From: Pectinophora gossypiella
Taxonomy: Eukaryota; Arthropoda; Insecta; Lepidoptera; Gelechiidae
Assembly (NCBI RefSeq): GCF_024362695.1
Contig: NC_065407.1
Location: forward strand, 15,066,001 to 15,130,000
Direction: 5' to 3'
DNA length: 64,000 bases
Shown: positions 41,385 through 52,255 of the stretch, piece after piece
How the letters are laid out: each line of letters begins with the position of its first letter
How positions within the stretch are numbered: the stretch's first letter is position 1
The notes under the pieces: model-generated
Told to the model about the DNA's origin: nothing
Seen by the model: only the letters and a program-made list of their open reading frames with translations
The model's database searches: none
Program-made: the position numbers and the translations under genes

Positions 41385-41652
41385 TAGACATAGAGGCGGC
41401 CAATCAGCTCGCGACACGAACCCCGATACCGACTCCGCCGGCGTGGTCGACCCACTAGGATCGGTGAATTCTTTCAAATATTTCTTCTTATCAGACGACG
41501 CCCTGAGCCGAGGTTCGCACCCAACTGGGCACCCTCAGGCCTGTTGTCTTAAATTTTGTACCGGGTGAGAGCCCCTAGCGCTCCCTATTTGTCCGGCCAA
41601 TTAGTTAATGCCATCTGCGGCAAATCTACAAGAAGTGACGTCAAAAAAAAGG
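41385..41652 (+). mobile_element. Retro-F, long copy
   Basis: CGGCCAATCAGCTCGCGACA, GACCCACTAGGATCGGTGAA, CCGAGGTTCGCACCCAACTG, GTACCGGGTGAGAGCCCCTA, CGGCAAATCTACAAGAAGTG then ACGTCAAAAAAAA. Poly-A end supports retroposition. Confidence 0.82.
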
Positions 41653-41668
41653 TGTATTTGCCACGAAC

Positions 41669-41820
41669 TTACATACACACATACATAAACTCCTTATTTC
41701 CCATCGGGGTAAGCAGAGACTATGGAATTCCATTTGTTTCGATCCTAAGTATCCTAACATACTTCTCGTGCTTCCTTCACATTCATCAATCGTTTCTTAC
41801 ACGCCCGCCGGTGCCACGAA
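41669..41820 (-). mobile_element. LINE-T 3' end
   Basis: CATACATAAACTCCTTATTT, CCCATCGGGGTAAGCAGAGA, GTGCTTCCTTCACATTCATC, AATCGTTTCTTACACGCCCG. Confidence 0.8.
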
Positions 41821-41924
41821 CTTATTTATTGAAACAATTATACTAACAGTATTATTTGTGCATTGACCAAATTGGAGATGTCGTTGAAAAAGGTCTAGTA
41901 CGATCTATTCTGAACCAGCGTGCG

Positions 41925-42045
41925 TTTATGAAATGATTGATAAATATGGAGGAAGCAAGAGAAGCAAATGTAAATACATAGTTTCTGCTTACTCCGGTGG
42001 GAAATAATACATATGTAACTAGCGGGAGTTTATTTATGTGTGTAT
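41925..42045 (+). mobile_element. LINE-T 3' end, inverted partner
   Basis: GAAATGATTGATAAATATGG, AGGAAGCAAGAGAAGC, AGTTTCTGCTTACTCCGGTG, GGAGTTTATTTATGTGTGTA. Lies head to head with 41669-41820, about 100 bp away. Confidence 0.72.
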
Positions 42046-42290
42046 AAACTATGTTCTATTGACCCCTTATGTCTGTAGATAAGTAATTAGTCAATGATAA
42101 TGAACAAAATTAGCCTAGAAACTACTAATCTGGCGTATTAAATTTTATCCGACCACCGGGCAAAATGGATCATCAAATTGACCAATTGTATGAATTTGAT
42201 TAGACAGAGTTGTGGTTTTAATCTACTCAGGTACGCAGGGAAATACTATGGGGAACGATACGTTAGGAAATGTTATTATGTGTGTAGACT
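42046..42290. other. No feature recognised
   Basis: Nothing supported. Confidence 0.3.
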
Positions 42291-42332
42291 ACATTTGGCC
42301 TTTGCCCAGCAGTGGGATCTTGTAGGCTAGAT
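42291..42332 (+). mobile_element. SINE-D tail fragment
   Basis: TTTGGCCTTTGCCCAGCAGT then GGGATCTTGTAGGCTAG. Confidence 0.65.
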
Positions 42333-42954
42333 TAGATTAGATTACATTATTTTGTATTATTTATCTCGTTTTCGTCATAAAAATTACCATCGCAATATTG
42401 TAAACGCGTATGTTGTTCTCTTGTGAGTTGATTTTGTCCACTATCATAAATAAACTGCTGTAGACAGCTCAAATACAGGTTTAATACAAACTAGGTAATT
42501 TATACAGACGGGTCCTACTTATTACTCAATGCGGGTACCTAACCGAAGCCCACGCAGAAGAATTGCGAACGGAAACTCGTATTTCAAAAAGTATTTTATT
42601 TATCTCCCTTCTTCACACGTTGTGTGACGCACACAAAAAAATGCGGTAAAATAAATCCAATTCGCGCTGATATTTATTTTTCTTCAGCATTCCAAGTTTA
42701 TCGGAAACGCACAAACTTACTAACTCTCTCTTTGTGACATTAGTGTAGAAGGTATAGCGTTTTGAGTTGGGATTCCACAGACGTCCTCCGATAAATATTC
42801 CTTTGGGCAGGGTCGATTTGCATCTGTATTACTGACGAGAGCAGTTACTCGGCTCTCTTAGCTTGTACAAGGACTCTTAAGACTGGAATAGTCAAGAGAA
42901 TAAAATAATATTTATTCTGAAAACCCGGTACCGGACTTGCACCATTTTCACTAA
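42333..42954. other. No gene or recognised repeat
   Basis: Nothing supported. Confidence 0.35.
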
Positions 42955-43112
42955 AGCAGTTGGCTCGACCATTATAGACGGCGATACGGCTCCCCACCTA
43001 TCACGTTGGTCTAACAGAATGCTCGGAGAGGTGTGGGTACTTAGTTCATCTTGCGATGTGTGTACCTGTGACTACCTCAATTCGGATATAGTCATGAGCT
43101 TATGTTTTGTTA
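42955..43112. repeat. Repeat-G, long copy
   Basis: AGCAGTTGGCTCGACCATTA, TAGACGGCGATACGGCTCCC, CACGTTGGTCTAACAGAATG, GTACTTAGTTCATCTTGCGA and TAGTCATGAGCTTATGTT. The best-preserved copy in the window. Confidence 0.72.
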
Positions 43113-44647
43113 TTCTGAAAAAATATAAACCTCAAAATATAATGTCCTAGACGCTGCTATTCCTTTGTAAAATGCATTACTTACAAAACTAGCTTTGAAC
43201 CTCGTATCAAATCTGGCTGCAAAAATAGACAGTTTAAGAGAAATGTGTAGATAATCAAATCAAACCAAAACAAAAAACATTCTAATTGTAAGTGTTTCAA
43301 ATTCATATAAGAAATTTTGTACAACATACATAAGAATTATAATGTGCTAAGTGATTCTCTAAAACCAAATATCAGCTTTCGTAGGCTAGGGACTTCCATT
43401 AGTTGTATAAATAATTCTCATACAGAATTTTTGATGTGAGTCTGTCGGCGAAAAATTATAAAAGTACTATACTGACTCAATATCAACCGCTGGGCACAAC
43501 AATACTCACTAATACTACATGTGAAAGGAACCGTCTGTCCGTATTTAGATGGTACGCAGATAGTTTAAGACCTAGAGAACATAGGAAAGTTTTATGCCGG
43601 AAATCGGCTGAAAAAGGGTTAGCAAAAACTTGTCGCGCGCGATAGCCGAAGTCTACGCGAACAAAGGCGCGGGCCGAAAACTAGTTACCAATGCTTTAAA
43701 ATCAGACAGTATCTCAACCACTTCCAGTACGTTCACGTTCTCAAACTTTATCACAAATCGAGACGAGACTCAAATTCGCTCAGACTTGAGCAAGTAGCCT
43801 TAGGCTGCGGGTAAGCAGCGAGCGGCCGTGCCTCTTTCAGGTCTACTGTTCGAACTGAATAGCCAAGTTAGGAAATAAAGACAGCTACGATAGCTTTGAT
43901 CACTGCACTATTGTTCGACGACGGTATTTCGGTTTCAGCTATTACGACTGCAATGATGCAAACGGATTCAGTTTTGTAATATTAAAGTTGCCTGCTGTTG
44001 ATTTTGTTGAGACTACTTCAAATAAACTTTCGATACTTACCGAAGTTTATAATTGGTAATTTGTACGTAATTTGTTTAAACGATCATTATTGTGTTTTGA
44101 TTTTGGAATTTATTCTAATATTAGTGTGGTTAATATTTTATTGATAATTAACTCAAGGTATGTTTTACTTCATCATCTTAGTTACTTAGTATTTACTTAG
44201 TTATGAGTCTTTTTGTAATTATTTCTTTTTATTTTGGTGCAATAAAGTGTATTTGTATTGTATTGTATTGCATTGCCTTTTGGTGTAAGTTTATTTCTGA
44301 TTTCAACGGTTTTGAATTAAAATGTTCAAAAATTATCTGCAGTCTCGCGATAGTCTATTTCTACAAGAAGCGACAACCTATCATATTTTTTTTTAATAGA
44401 AAAGTCATACAAAAGGAAGGAAGCAACAAGTTTAGTCGTAACGAATTTTTCAAACAGCCATCCATAAAATATGTTTACTTGTTGTTACGTTGACCATGTT
44501 TCAGCCTCTATAAATTTAATTTAAGTTGTAAACGACTTTTTACGACATTTTTTTAAATTAAAAAACTATGTTCTTTGATTTTTTTCATAAAATAAAATAA
44601 TACTTTGGAAGGATATAGGTACCTAGTAATAAAGCATATTGGCTCAC
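43113..44647. other. About 1.5 kb without a gene
   Basis: A patch at 43600-43680 is GC-rich (TCGCGCGCGATAGCC). GGTGCAATAAAGTGTATTTG then TATTGTATTGTATTGCATTG at 44237-44275 is a probable LINE tail. The 96-codon frame crossing it is not a gene. Confidence 0.4.
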
Positions 44648-44785
44648 TTACGTACATGAACTCATGCCTATTTCCCATCGGAGTAAGCAGAGACTGTTCC
44701 GTTTGCTTTAATCCTGACACATTTCTCTTATTTTCTCCACATTCATCACTCGTTTCATACACGCACGCCGGTTTAGAGTAGACTC
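44648..44785 (-). mobile_element. LINE-T 3' end
   Basis: CATGAACTCATGCCTATTTC, CCATCGGAGTAAGCAGAGAC, CGTTTCATACACGCACGCCG, GTTTAGAGTAGA. The (TATG)n tail has decayed. Confidence 0.78.
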
Positions 44786-44814
44786 ACATAGCACACAGCA
44801 AAGAGCAAGTATAA

Positions 44815-45056
44815 TTGGCCTTTAGCAAGTTGAGAGTCACGTTACTCACATTGTAAGGTCACGAGTTCGAATCCTAGGTCAGGCTCCTAACCACTAAACC
44901 CGAATTGACAACAAATTCATGTTTGGATAATAAATAATGGACACGTGCGTAAAGGTAGGTACTTAATGGAAAACATCAAGAGGAAACACACATACCCGAA
45001 ATATGTGTCCAAAGTATGCGATCTAACCTGTAATTGGGCTGCGCTGGTTTTTCAGG
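44815..45056 (+). mobile_element. SINE-C, old copy
   Basis: Head with GTCACGAGTTCGAATCCTAG, AATTCATGTTTGGATAATAA, GGAAAACATCAAGAGGAAAC, TAACCTGTAATTGGGCTG. Ends before the 3' third. Confidence 0.75.
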
Positions 45057-46189
45057 AGGGTTCTGTATTCAAAAAACAAGAGATTAAAATTAGCATAAGA
45101 TTTTTTGTGTTCGGAAATGCCTTGATTGCTGAGGGGCATTAAGAAAATAAAAGCATTGTACAAGGTATTCAGTATACGACATGGTAATATTCTACATCTC
45201 GGTAGCGCCGGCTACCGCACACGGTTCATAATGACTGCGTTTTGTCCCCGTCATACAATGCGACTGCACTTTGTCAACGGGCGTCAACGCATTTTTTATT
45301 GTCCCAGTTTCTCTGTGATACACTGCTTTGTGCCCACTGTGGATTGTTTCATACGCTTTTTACTGTCAAAGCTGGCATATGTGGGTTGGTATGGTGTTTT
45401 ACTGTTACGCATGATATCTATGTCGTTTGGAATTTAAACCTTTTTTGTTATTCAGCGATGCGAATTTAGAATTTAAATGATCACCTACACTATGCCTATG
45501 CAAATGCTGGTAACTTTTCAGTAAAATGCGATATATGTGATGTGTGCATCACCATCCTATCATCTCCCCAGACTTCGTCTTATTATGTGTCAGGTGTCAG
45601 GGTTATTACTGACACCAGTCCCCAGTTTTACTCAAACATACATTTACCTTTATAAAAATTAGAACTTTGGTCACAATTACTTTTGTATCAAATCAAATAA
45701 CGATGATTACGATAATAAAGAGACACAAAGAAGACTCTTGAAAGGTTGAAATTCGAAACAATATAAGTAAAAACATTATTCTATATGATTTGAAGTTGAA
45801 AGGAAAAAATCTCTAAGCTTCAGACGTCTTATTGTCTTTCGGAAATAGTACGCTAACGAGATATCCGTAACAATTAAAGTCGGGCTCGTCAAAAAGTTTT
45901 AATGACCGCTCCGCTTCGGAAAAAGAAAAAAGTAAAAACGCCGATTGAAAACAAGTCGTGAAAGAAAAGTGCTACCTGGCCTTGCCACTGTTTTTTTGTC
46001 GAAATTGCCTTTCCTTTTCGGTAACAGCTTTTCGACCGAAAAGTTTTTTTTACGTTTTATAATTATACCAAGTTTTTTTCTTTCTCTTTTCTAACTGCGA
46101 TTTATGCGCAAGTAACTACCTACGCAATAAAATGATTCTCAAGTAAGTACTTACAAAAAACTTCATCGTCAAAAATAAAAGCTAATTTT
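45057..46189. other. About 1.1 kb without a recognised gene
   Basis: A 103-codon frame (45126-45437) is unrecognised and overlaps another open frame, a pattern more typical of decayed transposon DNA. No second copy in the window. Confidence 0.35.
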
Positions 46190-46500
46190 TAACCCCCGAC
46201 GCAAAAACGACGGGGTGTTATAAGTTTGACGTTTCTGTGTAAATGTGTATGTGTCTGTCTGTGGCATCGTAGCTCCCAAACGGATGATCTGATTATAATG
46301 CGGTTTTTTTTGTTTGAAAGGTATATCAGTCGAGAGTGTTCTTAGCTATGTTTGGTGGAAATCGGTTCAGGTTTTTAAGGTCTACAGGTCATTTGCTAAG
46401 TGTGATAGGAATATTACAAGCTCAGTTTGCTTGCAAGCATATGGGGGATATGTTAGTTTTTTGCTTTTTATAGGGTTTAGCATTTTTAACCTTTTGTCAT
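46190..46500. repeat. Possible dispersed repeat (CCCCCGACGCAAAAACGACG)
   Basis: CCCCCGACGCAAAAACGACG then GGGTGTTATAAGTTTGACG, TGGCATCGTAGCTCCCAAAC and GGTGGAAATCGGTTCAGG. I remember this as a frequent lepidopteran repeat. No second copy here. Confidence 0.45.
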
Positions 46501-47420
46501 AATAATTGAGTACTGTTTTTTGGTCGAGGATTATCTTTTTTTTTTTTCATTTCACGTTATTGGTGACCCCAAAAACTTTAAAAGATTGTAAACAATGGAA
46601 ATCTGTAAAAGTAAAGAATATAGACACGAATATAAAAGAACTGGCTCGACAAAAACTACGCCACAATCACACCCTGCCGAATTGTTTTAAATCACGAAAT
46701 ATTTTTCAGCGTATTTTACTTTAATCAGTACGGAATACCACTGGGGAATTTACATAATTGTCCAATAAAGGGTTTATCCAGGCTAATAGCTCGTATTTTA
46801 AACTGAATACCCTTAAGGGCTGTAACTCACTGTCGCTTATATAATTCCAAAAATGTGTTAACTGACCCAACTTGGGTCGTTACACAACTTTGCACGTAAA
46901 CAGTGGCTGTAGTGCGGTTTTCGTATCAAACGCTGAAGCAAAGTTTTTACTAGTCCGTGATAATTATTCGTTTTAGAACAGTTCTGTTTTGAGTTCTGTG
47001 AGAGCTAGTGATGTTTCATCGGTATCAAAGAAACATGTTTTGTCTTATATTTTACTGTGTGTCTTGTGTAAGTTGTTTTTATTATTTATTTTTATTGTAA
47101 GTTACGTGTTATTCCGCGTTTTGTTTTACTTATATTTGTTACTGTAGTGTCCGTGTATAATAAATGTTTCTTTCTTACTATCTTTTTTGATGACAATGAT
47201 ACAGAATAACTGGAATTCAAGTTTGAAATCTTCTTCTTCTATCGGGTAGGTTCTAAGTTCGATGATAGATCAAAATCAACAACACAGATAGTTATAAAAA
47301 TGTGTTTTTAATGGTTTTTTTTAATTTTTATTTATTTTGTTTTTTTTTATCGTTAGATATTTAATGTATCCGCTTGCTGATTTTATCTGGTAATGTGTAA
47401 AAAATTTACATAAAGTTAAG
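46501..47420. other. No gene seen
   Basis: AT-rich. A SINE-A-like CTTCTTCTTCTATCGGGTAG at about 47230 is too short to call. Confidence 0.35.
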
Positions 47421-47560
47421 TTCTTCTTCTTATCGTGTGGGTTATGAGGTGGAATATCAACCTCATCAAGAATAAGAATAAAATAAATTTATTGCCAGTA
47501 ACAGTTTACATTAGATAATGTTACTTGTGCTATTTTTCTAAGTACAATCCATCGATATAT
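47421..47560 (-). mobile_element. SINE-A tail cut by a LINE tail
   Basis: TTCTTCTTCTTATCGTGTGG and GGTTATGAGGTGGAATATC stop after CAACCTCATCAAG. There an (AATAAG)-type tail starts (AATAAGAATAAAATAAATTT), followed by ATTGCCAGTAACAGTTTACA, a probable LINE 3' end. Confidence 0.6.
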
Positions 47561-47939
47561 TAATATTTTTTGTAGAATTATGACTTTTGAATTTGGTTGA
47601 GTAAATTTGTGCGTTACCACTGCCCTATTTTTCCTTAAAAAAGGAGCATGGAGAATATTACACCAACAAGAATCTGTGTGGCTCTTAAATTTAGTGATGT
47701 GTGTAATGAAATTGCACTTTGTTTAATGTGTTGCACTTTTTAATTTGTCGCTCTTCCGCAACGTCGATCTGAAACAACACGAATAACATATTTTCGAGTT
47801 CCAAAACGGATCCGTTTCTCCAAACTTTGTTGCTTTTTACTCTGTGTAACGTAATGTCTACCGAAGTGCAGTTTATTAAGCCGTGAAGCCCAAATGGGTT
47901 CGTGCACTACAAAACTACGTCAAACAACCAAGTTGGCCC
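47561..47939. other. No gene or recognised repeat
   Basis: Nothing supported. Confidence 0.3.
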
Positions 47940-48170
47940 TCTGTCTGCTGGGCACAGGCCTCCCTTCAATCAACAGGAGGGCATTCCGGGAGGGTATGGA
48001 GCCTATTCCACTACGCTGCTCCATTACGGGTTAGTGGAGCTGTTTTACGGATAAAATATCCGGGACCAACTTGCGCTACGAAACACGGAATCATCTTAAT
48101 TTTTTGGACTACCAGGTGATTCAAGCCAGCAGTATCCTTACCACTTCCTTACCAAACAAAGGATAAAGGA
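47940..48170 (-). mobile_element. SINE-D, diverged
   Basis: CTGTCTGCTGGGCACAGGCC, CTGCTCCATTACGGGTTAGT, CCGGGACCAACTTGCGCTAC and CCAGGTGATTCAAGCCAGC. Tail at left. Includes the body missing from 25554-25783. The tRNA-like head is absent. Confidence 0.82.
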
Positions 48171-48281
48171 ACAAAGAAATACTTAAATAAATAGTATATA
48201 GTATTTGGGACCGACTTCTCAACGTGTCCTCCAAAGCATTAGAGCATCTTGATCAGTCTGCAATCAGGTAATAGCATGTGC

Positions 48282-48282
<1 letters not shown>

Positions 48283-48325
<43 letters not shown>

Positions 48326-48362
48326 ATGCGTGCGTGCGTGTGTGTGTGTGTGTGTGTGTGTG
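48283..48362. repeat. Compound microsatellite (TGCG)n-(TG)n
   Basis: Near-perfect pyrimidine-purine alternation over 80 bp, with one GCATGCG variant. Z-DNA prone. Mirror of 12516-12599. Confidence 0.95.
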
Positions 48363-48903
48363 TAGTGTAGAGTGTGGTCTGTGTGTGTTGTTACAATTGT
48401 AGTTGAATGGAATGTATTTGTTTATGTATTTTTAAATTACACTTAATATATTTATTGGTGGCAATTGTTATTTTTGGTGCAGTTACTGGGAAATTGCATT
48501 AAAATCGTAAATTGAACATCAATCAGGAGCAAAATACAATGGGCTTTCTAACTCCCAGACCTTCCGTCAGCCAAGCCGGAGCGATGCAAGCGATAGTATC
48601 ATCATTGTCATTTGACACCGCTAGAGGATATTAAGCTGAGAGGTTCTATCAGCTTCAATATCGCTAGTCGAAATTAATGGATTAGGCCTCACTATTGGGA
48701 ACGAACTGAGTAGCTATACGCTACAGAGCACTGTTACACGTATATGCCGGATTGGATGTGAATAAGAAAGCATAGTGCGCTCTCAACTGCATACCTCTTC
48801 TTTTATATAATAAAAAAAAAAATATTTTCAGACAACTTAAGTCAATAGAGTGTTAGTAACAATACCCTTAAAACTATGTTAGTAATTATACTAGGTACAA
48901 GGT
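48363..48903. other. No gene or recognised repeat
   Basis: Nothing supported. Confidence 0.35.
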
Positions 48904-48914
48904 AGGTAAAAAAT

Positions 48915-49316
48915 TATCATCATCATCAGCCGTATGATGCCCACTGCTGGGCATAGGCCTCCCCCAAGGATCTCCACGACGATCGGTCCTGCGCTGCCCG
49001 CATCCAGCGGCTTCCCGCGACCTTCACCAGATTGTCGGTCCACCTTGTAGCGGGCCTACCCACTGAGCGTCGTCCAACACGTGGTCGCCATTCTAGAACC
49101 TTTCCGCCCCATCGGCCATCGGTTCTCCTCGCTATGTGTCCTGCCCACTGCCACTTTAGCTTTGCAATTCTCCGAGCTATGTCGGTGACTTTAGTTCTCC
49201 TGCGGATCTCCTCATTTCTGATTCGATCGAGCAGGGAAATACCGAGCATAGCTCTCTCCATTGCTCGCTGAGCGACACCGAGCCTCCTCACGAGACCCAT
49301 AGTAAGCGGCCACGTC
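48915..49316 (-). mobile_element. LINE-R (RTE-like) 5'-truncated insertion
   Basis: Exact 11-bp repeat AGGTAAAAAAT at 48904-48914 and 49317-49327 defines the borders. The minus strand carries an uninterrupted frame to the stop at 48926: VAQRAMERAMLGISLLDRIR, RRRTKVTDIARRIAKLKW, QWAGHIARRTDGRWGGKVLE, VGRRSVGRPATRWTDNLVKV and SSWRSLGEAYAQQWASYG. This is the C-terminal region, after the polymerase domain, of a LINE family that I recall as an abundant lepidopteran RTE. The 3' end is a (GAT)n tail after CAGCAGTGGGCATCATACGG. No stops and an exact target repeat suggest a recent insertion. The polymerase core is absent, so it is inactive. Confidence 0.92.
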
Positions 49317-49344
49317 AGGTAAAAAATACACAAAATAAATATTT

Positions 49345-49815
49345 AGGTTAGGTTAATAGGCTCGCGTTTTACCACAATCTCACCAGATGTTAAGTGACGA
49401 TGTGGTCTAGGGTGGATCACGCTTACCTAGCAAATGCCTATTCACTCTAGCCTTGAAGACTCCTAGATTATAACGAGTCGAAAAAACAGACGACGGCAGA
49501 CAGTTCCAGTCCTTTGCCGTTCGCATCAAAAAGGAAGAGGCAAAGCGCTTAGTGCGGATTGGTGGTATATCCACAACAAAAGGATGAAATGCCCGCCGAC
49601 GCCTAGTTGTCTGTAGATGGAATGGAGTGGGTGGAATTAACTCGTGAAGTTCCTGCGCACACTCACCGTGTATCCTATAAAAGACCGACAGACAAGCTGC
49701 CCTTCATCTGTGTTCTAAATTTTGGAGTCGAGTCTTCACTAACGAGTCGTTGTCTATGAGTTTTATTGCTCGTCGCTTCACCGAGTCGAGACCTCTCTAG
49801 ACCAAATATTCATTT
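49345..49815 (-). mobile_element. LINE-P 3' end, uninterrupted
   Basis: Minus strand reads RLDSVKRRAIKLIDND, SLVKTRLQNLEHR, a stop, then LSVFYRIHGECAQELHELIP, FHPFVVDIPPIRTKRFAS and FLMRTAKDWNCLPSSVFS, then YNLGVFK and a noncoding end at 49345-49430. This is the polymerase C-terminal region of a LINE; the clade is uncertain. Broken by at least one stop. Confidence 0.82.
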
Positions 49816-49835
49816 CATTTCTTTCCAGGCCTTCA

Positions 49836-49895
49836 GCGCTTCACATTTGTCCGGTCGAGCCATTTGCGGCATCAAGTAAGGTGAAAAAAAAAACG
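49836..49895 (+). mobile_element. Retro-F 3' tail fragment
   Basis: ATTTGTCCGGTCGAGCCATT, GCGGCATCAAGTAAGGTG then A10. Confidence 0.55.
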
Positions 49896-49918
49896 GGCAT
49901 GTTTTAAATACCCAAAAA

Positions 49919-50032
49919 CACCTCCACCAACCCGCAGTAGAGCAGCGTTGTGGTATGCTCCATAACCACTTCGATTGATTGAGGCCGGCCTGTGCGCTGC
50001 TGTGGGTCGTATATAGGCTATTTATGTTTTTA
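49919..50032 (+). mobile_element. SINE-D 3' end
   Basis: ACACCTCCACCAACCCGCAG, TGTGGTATGCTCCATAACCA, GTATATAGGCTATTTATG. Confidence 0.8.
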
Positions 50033-50154
50033 ATTCGTTGATGAATCGTTCGGGATTACGTCCTTTCTAACATGCAGGAGCAAGTGAGGCTGCTGCCACT
50101 TTCACTGTGATCTCCAGACGGTTCATCATGTCTTAGGACTGTTTTCGCTTAATA

Positions 50155-50262
50155 TTATGTTCCCACTTTAGAACCCCGTCGCAATAACATGTTAACAATT
50201 AGTGTCATTCACAGTTCAATTTGTCAAATAAGTTAATGTGACATGGCATTAAACGTGAACGA
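50155..50262. mobile_element. H hairpin element, partial
   Basis: CACTTTAGAACCCCGTCGCA, ACAGTTCAATTTGTCAAATA and GTTAATGTGACATGGCATTA. Confidence 0.68.
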
Positions 50263-50833
50263 AGCACCCTTAACTTACGAAGTACCGAAAATCACGAAAA
50301 GTGTAAGTACTGCATCGAAAACAGTAAACGTCATTGAAGAGTAAATTTTGTTAAAGTAACTTGAGGGACCGGGTAAAATATCCATTTATCTGACGCCGGC
50401 GTCAATCGTGTGTGGAAAGTAAAAAGTTTGGGTGATAAAGTGAGTGCAAAGTGTGCCATCAAGCGAGGAAACGAGTGAGTGTGGTATACCGATACACGTA
50501 TCAAGGATTCCTTAAAACAAAGCCACTTACGCATGAAAGCCTCGGAAGGAAAGGGCGAAGTAGAAATCAAAATAATAAAACAAGTAAGCTACAAAAGTCA
50601 AAGCGTATGTGAAGAGATATAATAATTGCCGTGATTCAAATAAATCACGTTTATAATGAAGGATTTTCTAGGCATCGTTCCCCAAAACCAATATAGATGG
50701 TGTGGTACAGAATTAACGTGATAATTAACTATTTTCTCATTATTCGGGTACATAATTATTCAAAAAAAAAATGTAATGACAGAAGCATAGGTATATAAAA
50801 ATAATTGTTGATTGATATTTGGATCATATTATG
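50263..50833. other. No gene recognised
   Basis: A minus-strand 79-codon frame (50331-50570) is unrecognised. Nothing else is supported. Confidence 0.35.
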
Positions 50834-50848
50834 TATGGAATTATGTTG

Positions 50849-50983
50849 TTTTAAGTTTACGTGGTTAGAATCATAATTAAAACACACAATAACGAGTTTT
50901 TACCGCGTTTAAATCAGAGATATGATCAAAAATCCCTATCCCTGATTTAAACGCGGTAAGAACCCGTTATTATGTGTTTTTAT
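50849..50983. mobile_element. N palindrome with 15-bp flanking repeats
   Basis: AACACACAATAACGAGTTTT and TACCGCGTTTAAATCAG (50881-50917) face CTGATTTAAACGCGGTAAGA and ACCCGTTATTATGTGTTTT (50942-50980). The exact 15-bp direct repeat TATGGAATTATGTTG lies at 50834-50848 and 50984-50998. Confidence 0.82.
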
Positions 50984-50998
50984 TATGGAATTATGTTG

Positions 50999-51768
50999 CT
51001 ATCTATATTGCTTCTCTTAATTTTGATCAGAACAGTAGACTTAAAAGTCTACGAGTTTCTATACCAGTTTTAAATAAACTAAACATTTTTTTTTATGTAA
51101 GAACTGCTACATCCAAAAGCAAATCGTTTTGCGCGATAAAAATCGTATCCCTGAATGAAACTAAGAACACTAGAATATTTTCTCAACGTAGCTGAAAGCG
51201 GTATAAATGCAGCCACTCAAATATTCTTCTTCAGGAAGCTAATAAGAAAAAAATGCCGCATCCGCATAACTGTCAGAAGAAATTCTTCAATTCAGCATCG
51301 CGGTATCACTCTTAGCGTTTTGAATTTTTAAAGAACTCAGTCCCTCGAAGATTTCTACAGCCTTCTAACTTTCCCTGACTTGCTTCCCCCCATTTACATA
51401 ACACGCGTAATGTAGAACTAACTTCGGTTTTCTTTCTACAAAAATCTCCGCACTGACTTCTCAGCTCTGTTGTTTTTTTTTTTGTTTTAATTTTAAAGTT
51501 TGCCCTCCATCTTGAACGCGGGACTTTTTCAATGTTTCTTTTAGCTTAATCCTGTGGTAATGCACTTCCTGCTTCATTGATGGATTTTGCTTTTGCTTTT
51601 AGCTTGAAAATAACTTCATATTTCATAGCGTATTTACGAAATACGCTTACAAAAAGAATTTTGTTGTGTATCATCTAATGTTTCTTCTATTTTTTGTTTT
51701 CTTAATGATGTTGTTCATTTTAAATAACAGGACCTATCTTTCATTTACAGCCATATCTTTTATGTATA
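50999..51768. other. No gene or recognised repeat
   Basis: AT-rich. Nothing supported. Confidence 0.38.
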
Positions 51769-51832
51769 TTACACACATACATACTAAATTGACGTCTATT
51801 TGCAACCGGGATTAGCAAAGACTATGGAATTC
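51769..51832 (-). mobile_element. LINE-T 3' end, diverged
   Basis: CACACATACATACTAAATTG, CAACCGGGATTAGCAAAGAC and TATGGAATTCCAAA. Confidence 0.6.
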
Positions 51833-51863
51833 CAAAGTATTTTTACAAAATATTCTTGTCTTC

Positions 51864-51917
51864 AAAACAAGGAGATTTGAATTTAGCACATATGCTAAAT
51901 TGAAAATCTCCTTGTTT
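51864..51917. repeat. Hairpin
   Basis: AAAACAAGGAGATTTGAATT then TAGCACA faces TATGCTAAATTGAAAATCTC then CTTGTTT, with almost no loop. About 26 paired bases. Confidence 0.8.
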
Positions 51918-52255
51918 AAAGTCGGTTAGAAAGCGGTTACTGAGACGTCCTTTGACGTACTTCCAGGAACACCTTTTAAATCAAGGCTCAATTTAGCTTG
52001 CCCCAAATTCCAGAAAGCTTCAAAGCAATCAGTTTGTCAATGCGCTACAACACGAAACAGAAACAAAGGCAGCACTTGCCGTGAAGATAGCTCGGTCTCA
52101 CACTCTATAGCCTTGGGCACAGACCAAATAGCAACTAGATTTTCCAGATTTTCTAGAACCTCCAGCATTATTCAGGTTGCCTAAACCTGCATTCGCTCTA
52201 TCACATAAGGCCACATAAATGTCAAATAGCACTGGTCCTGGAGTGACAGTTTTGA
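51918..52255. other. No gene or recognised repeat
   Basis: Nothing supported. Confidence 0.35.

Noticed and set aside
45126..45437. 103-codon frame
   Set aside because: It overlaps another open frame of similar length and neither is recognisable. There is no splice or promoter context.
49032..49271. 79-codon plus-strand frame
   Set aside because: It is the antisense shadow of the LINE-R coding fragment.
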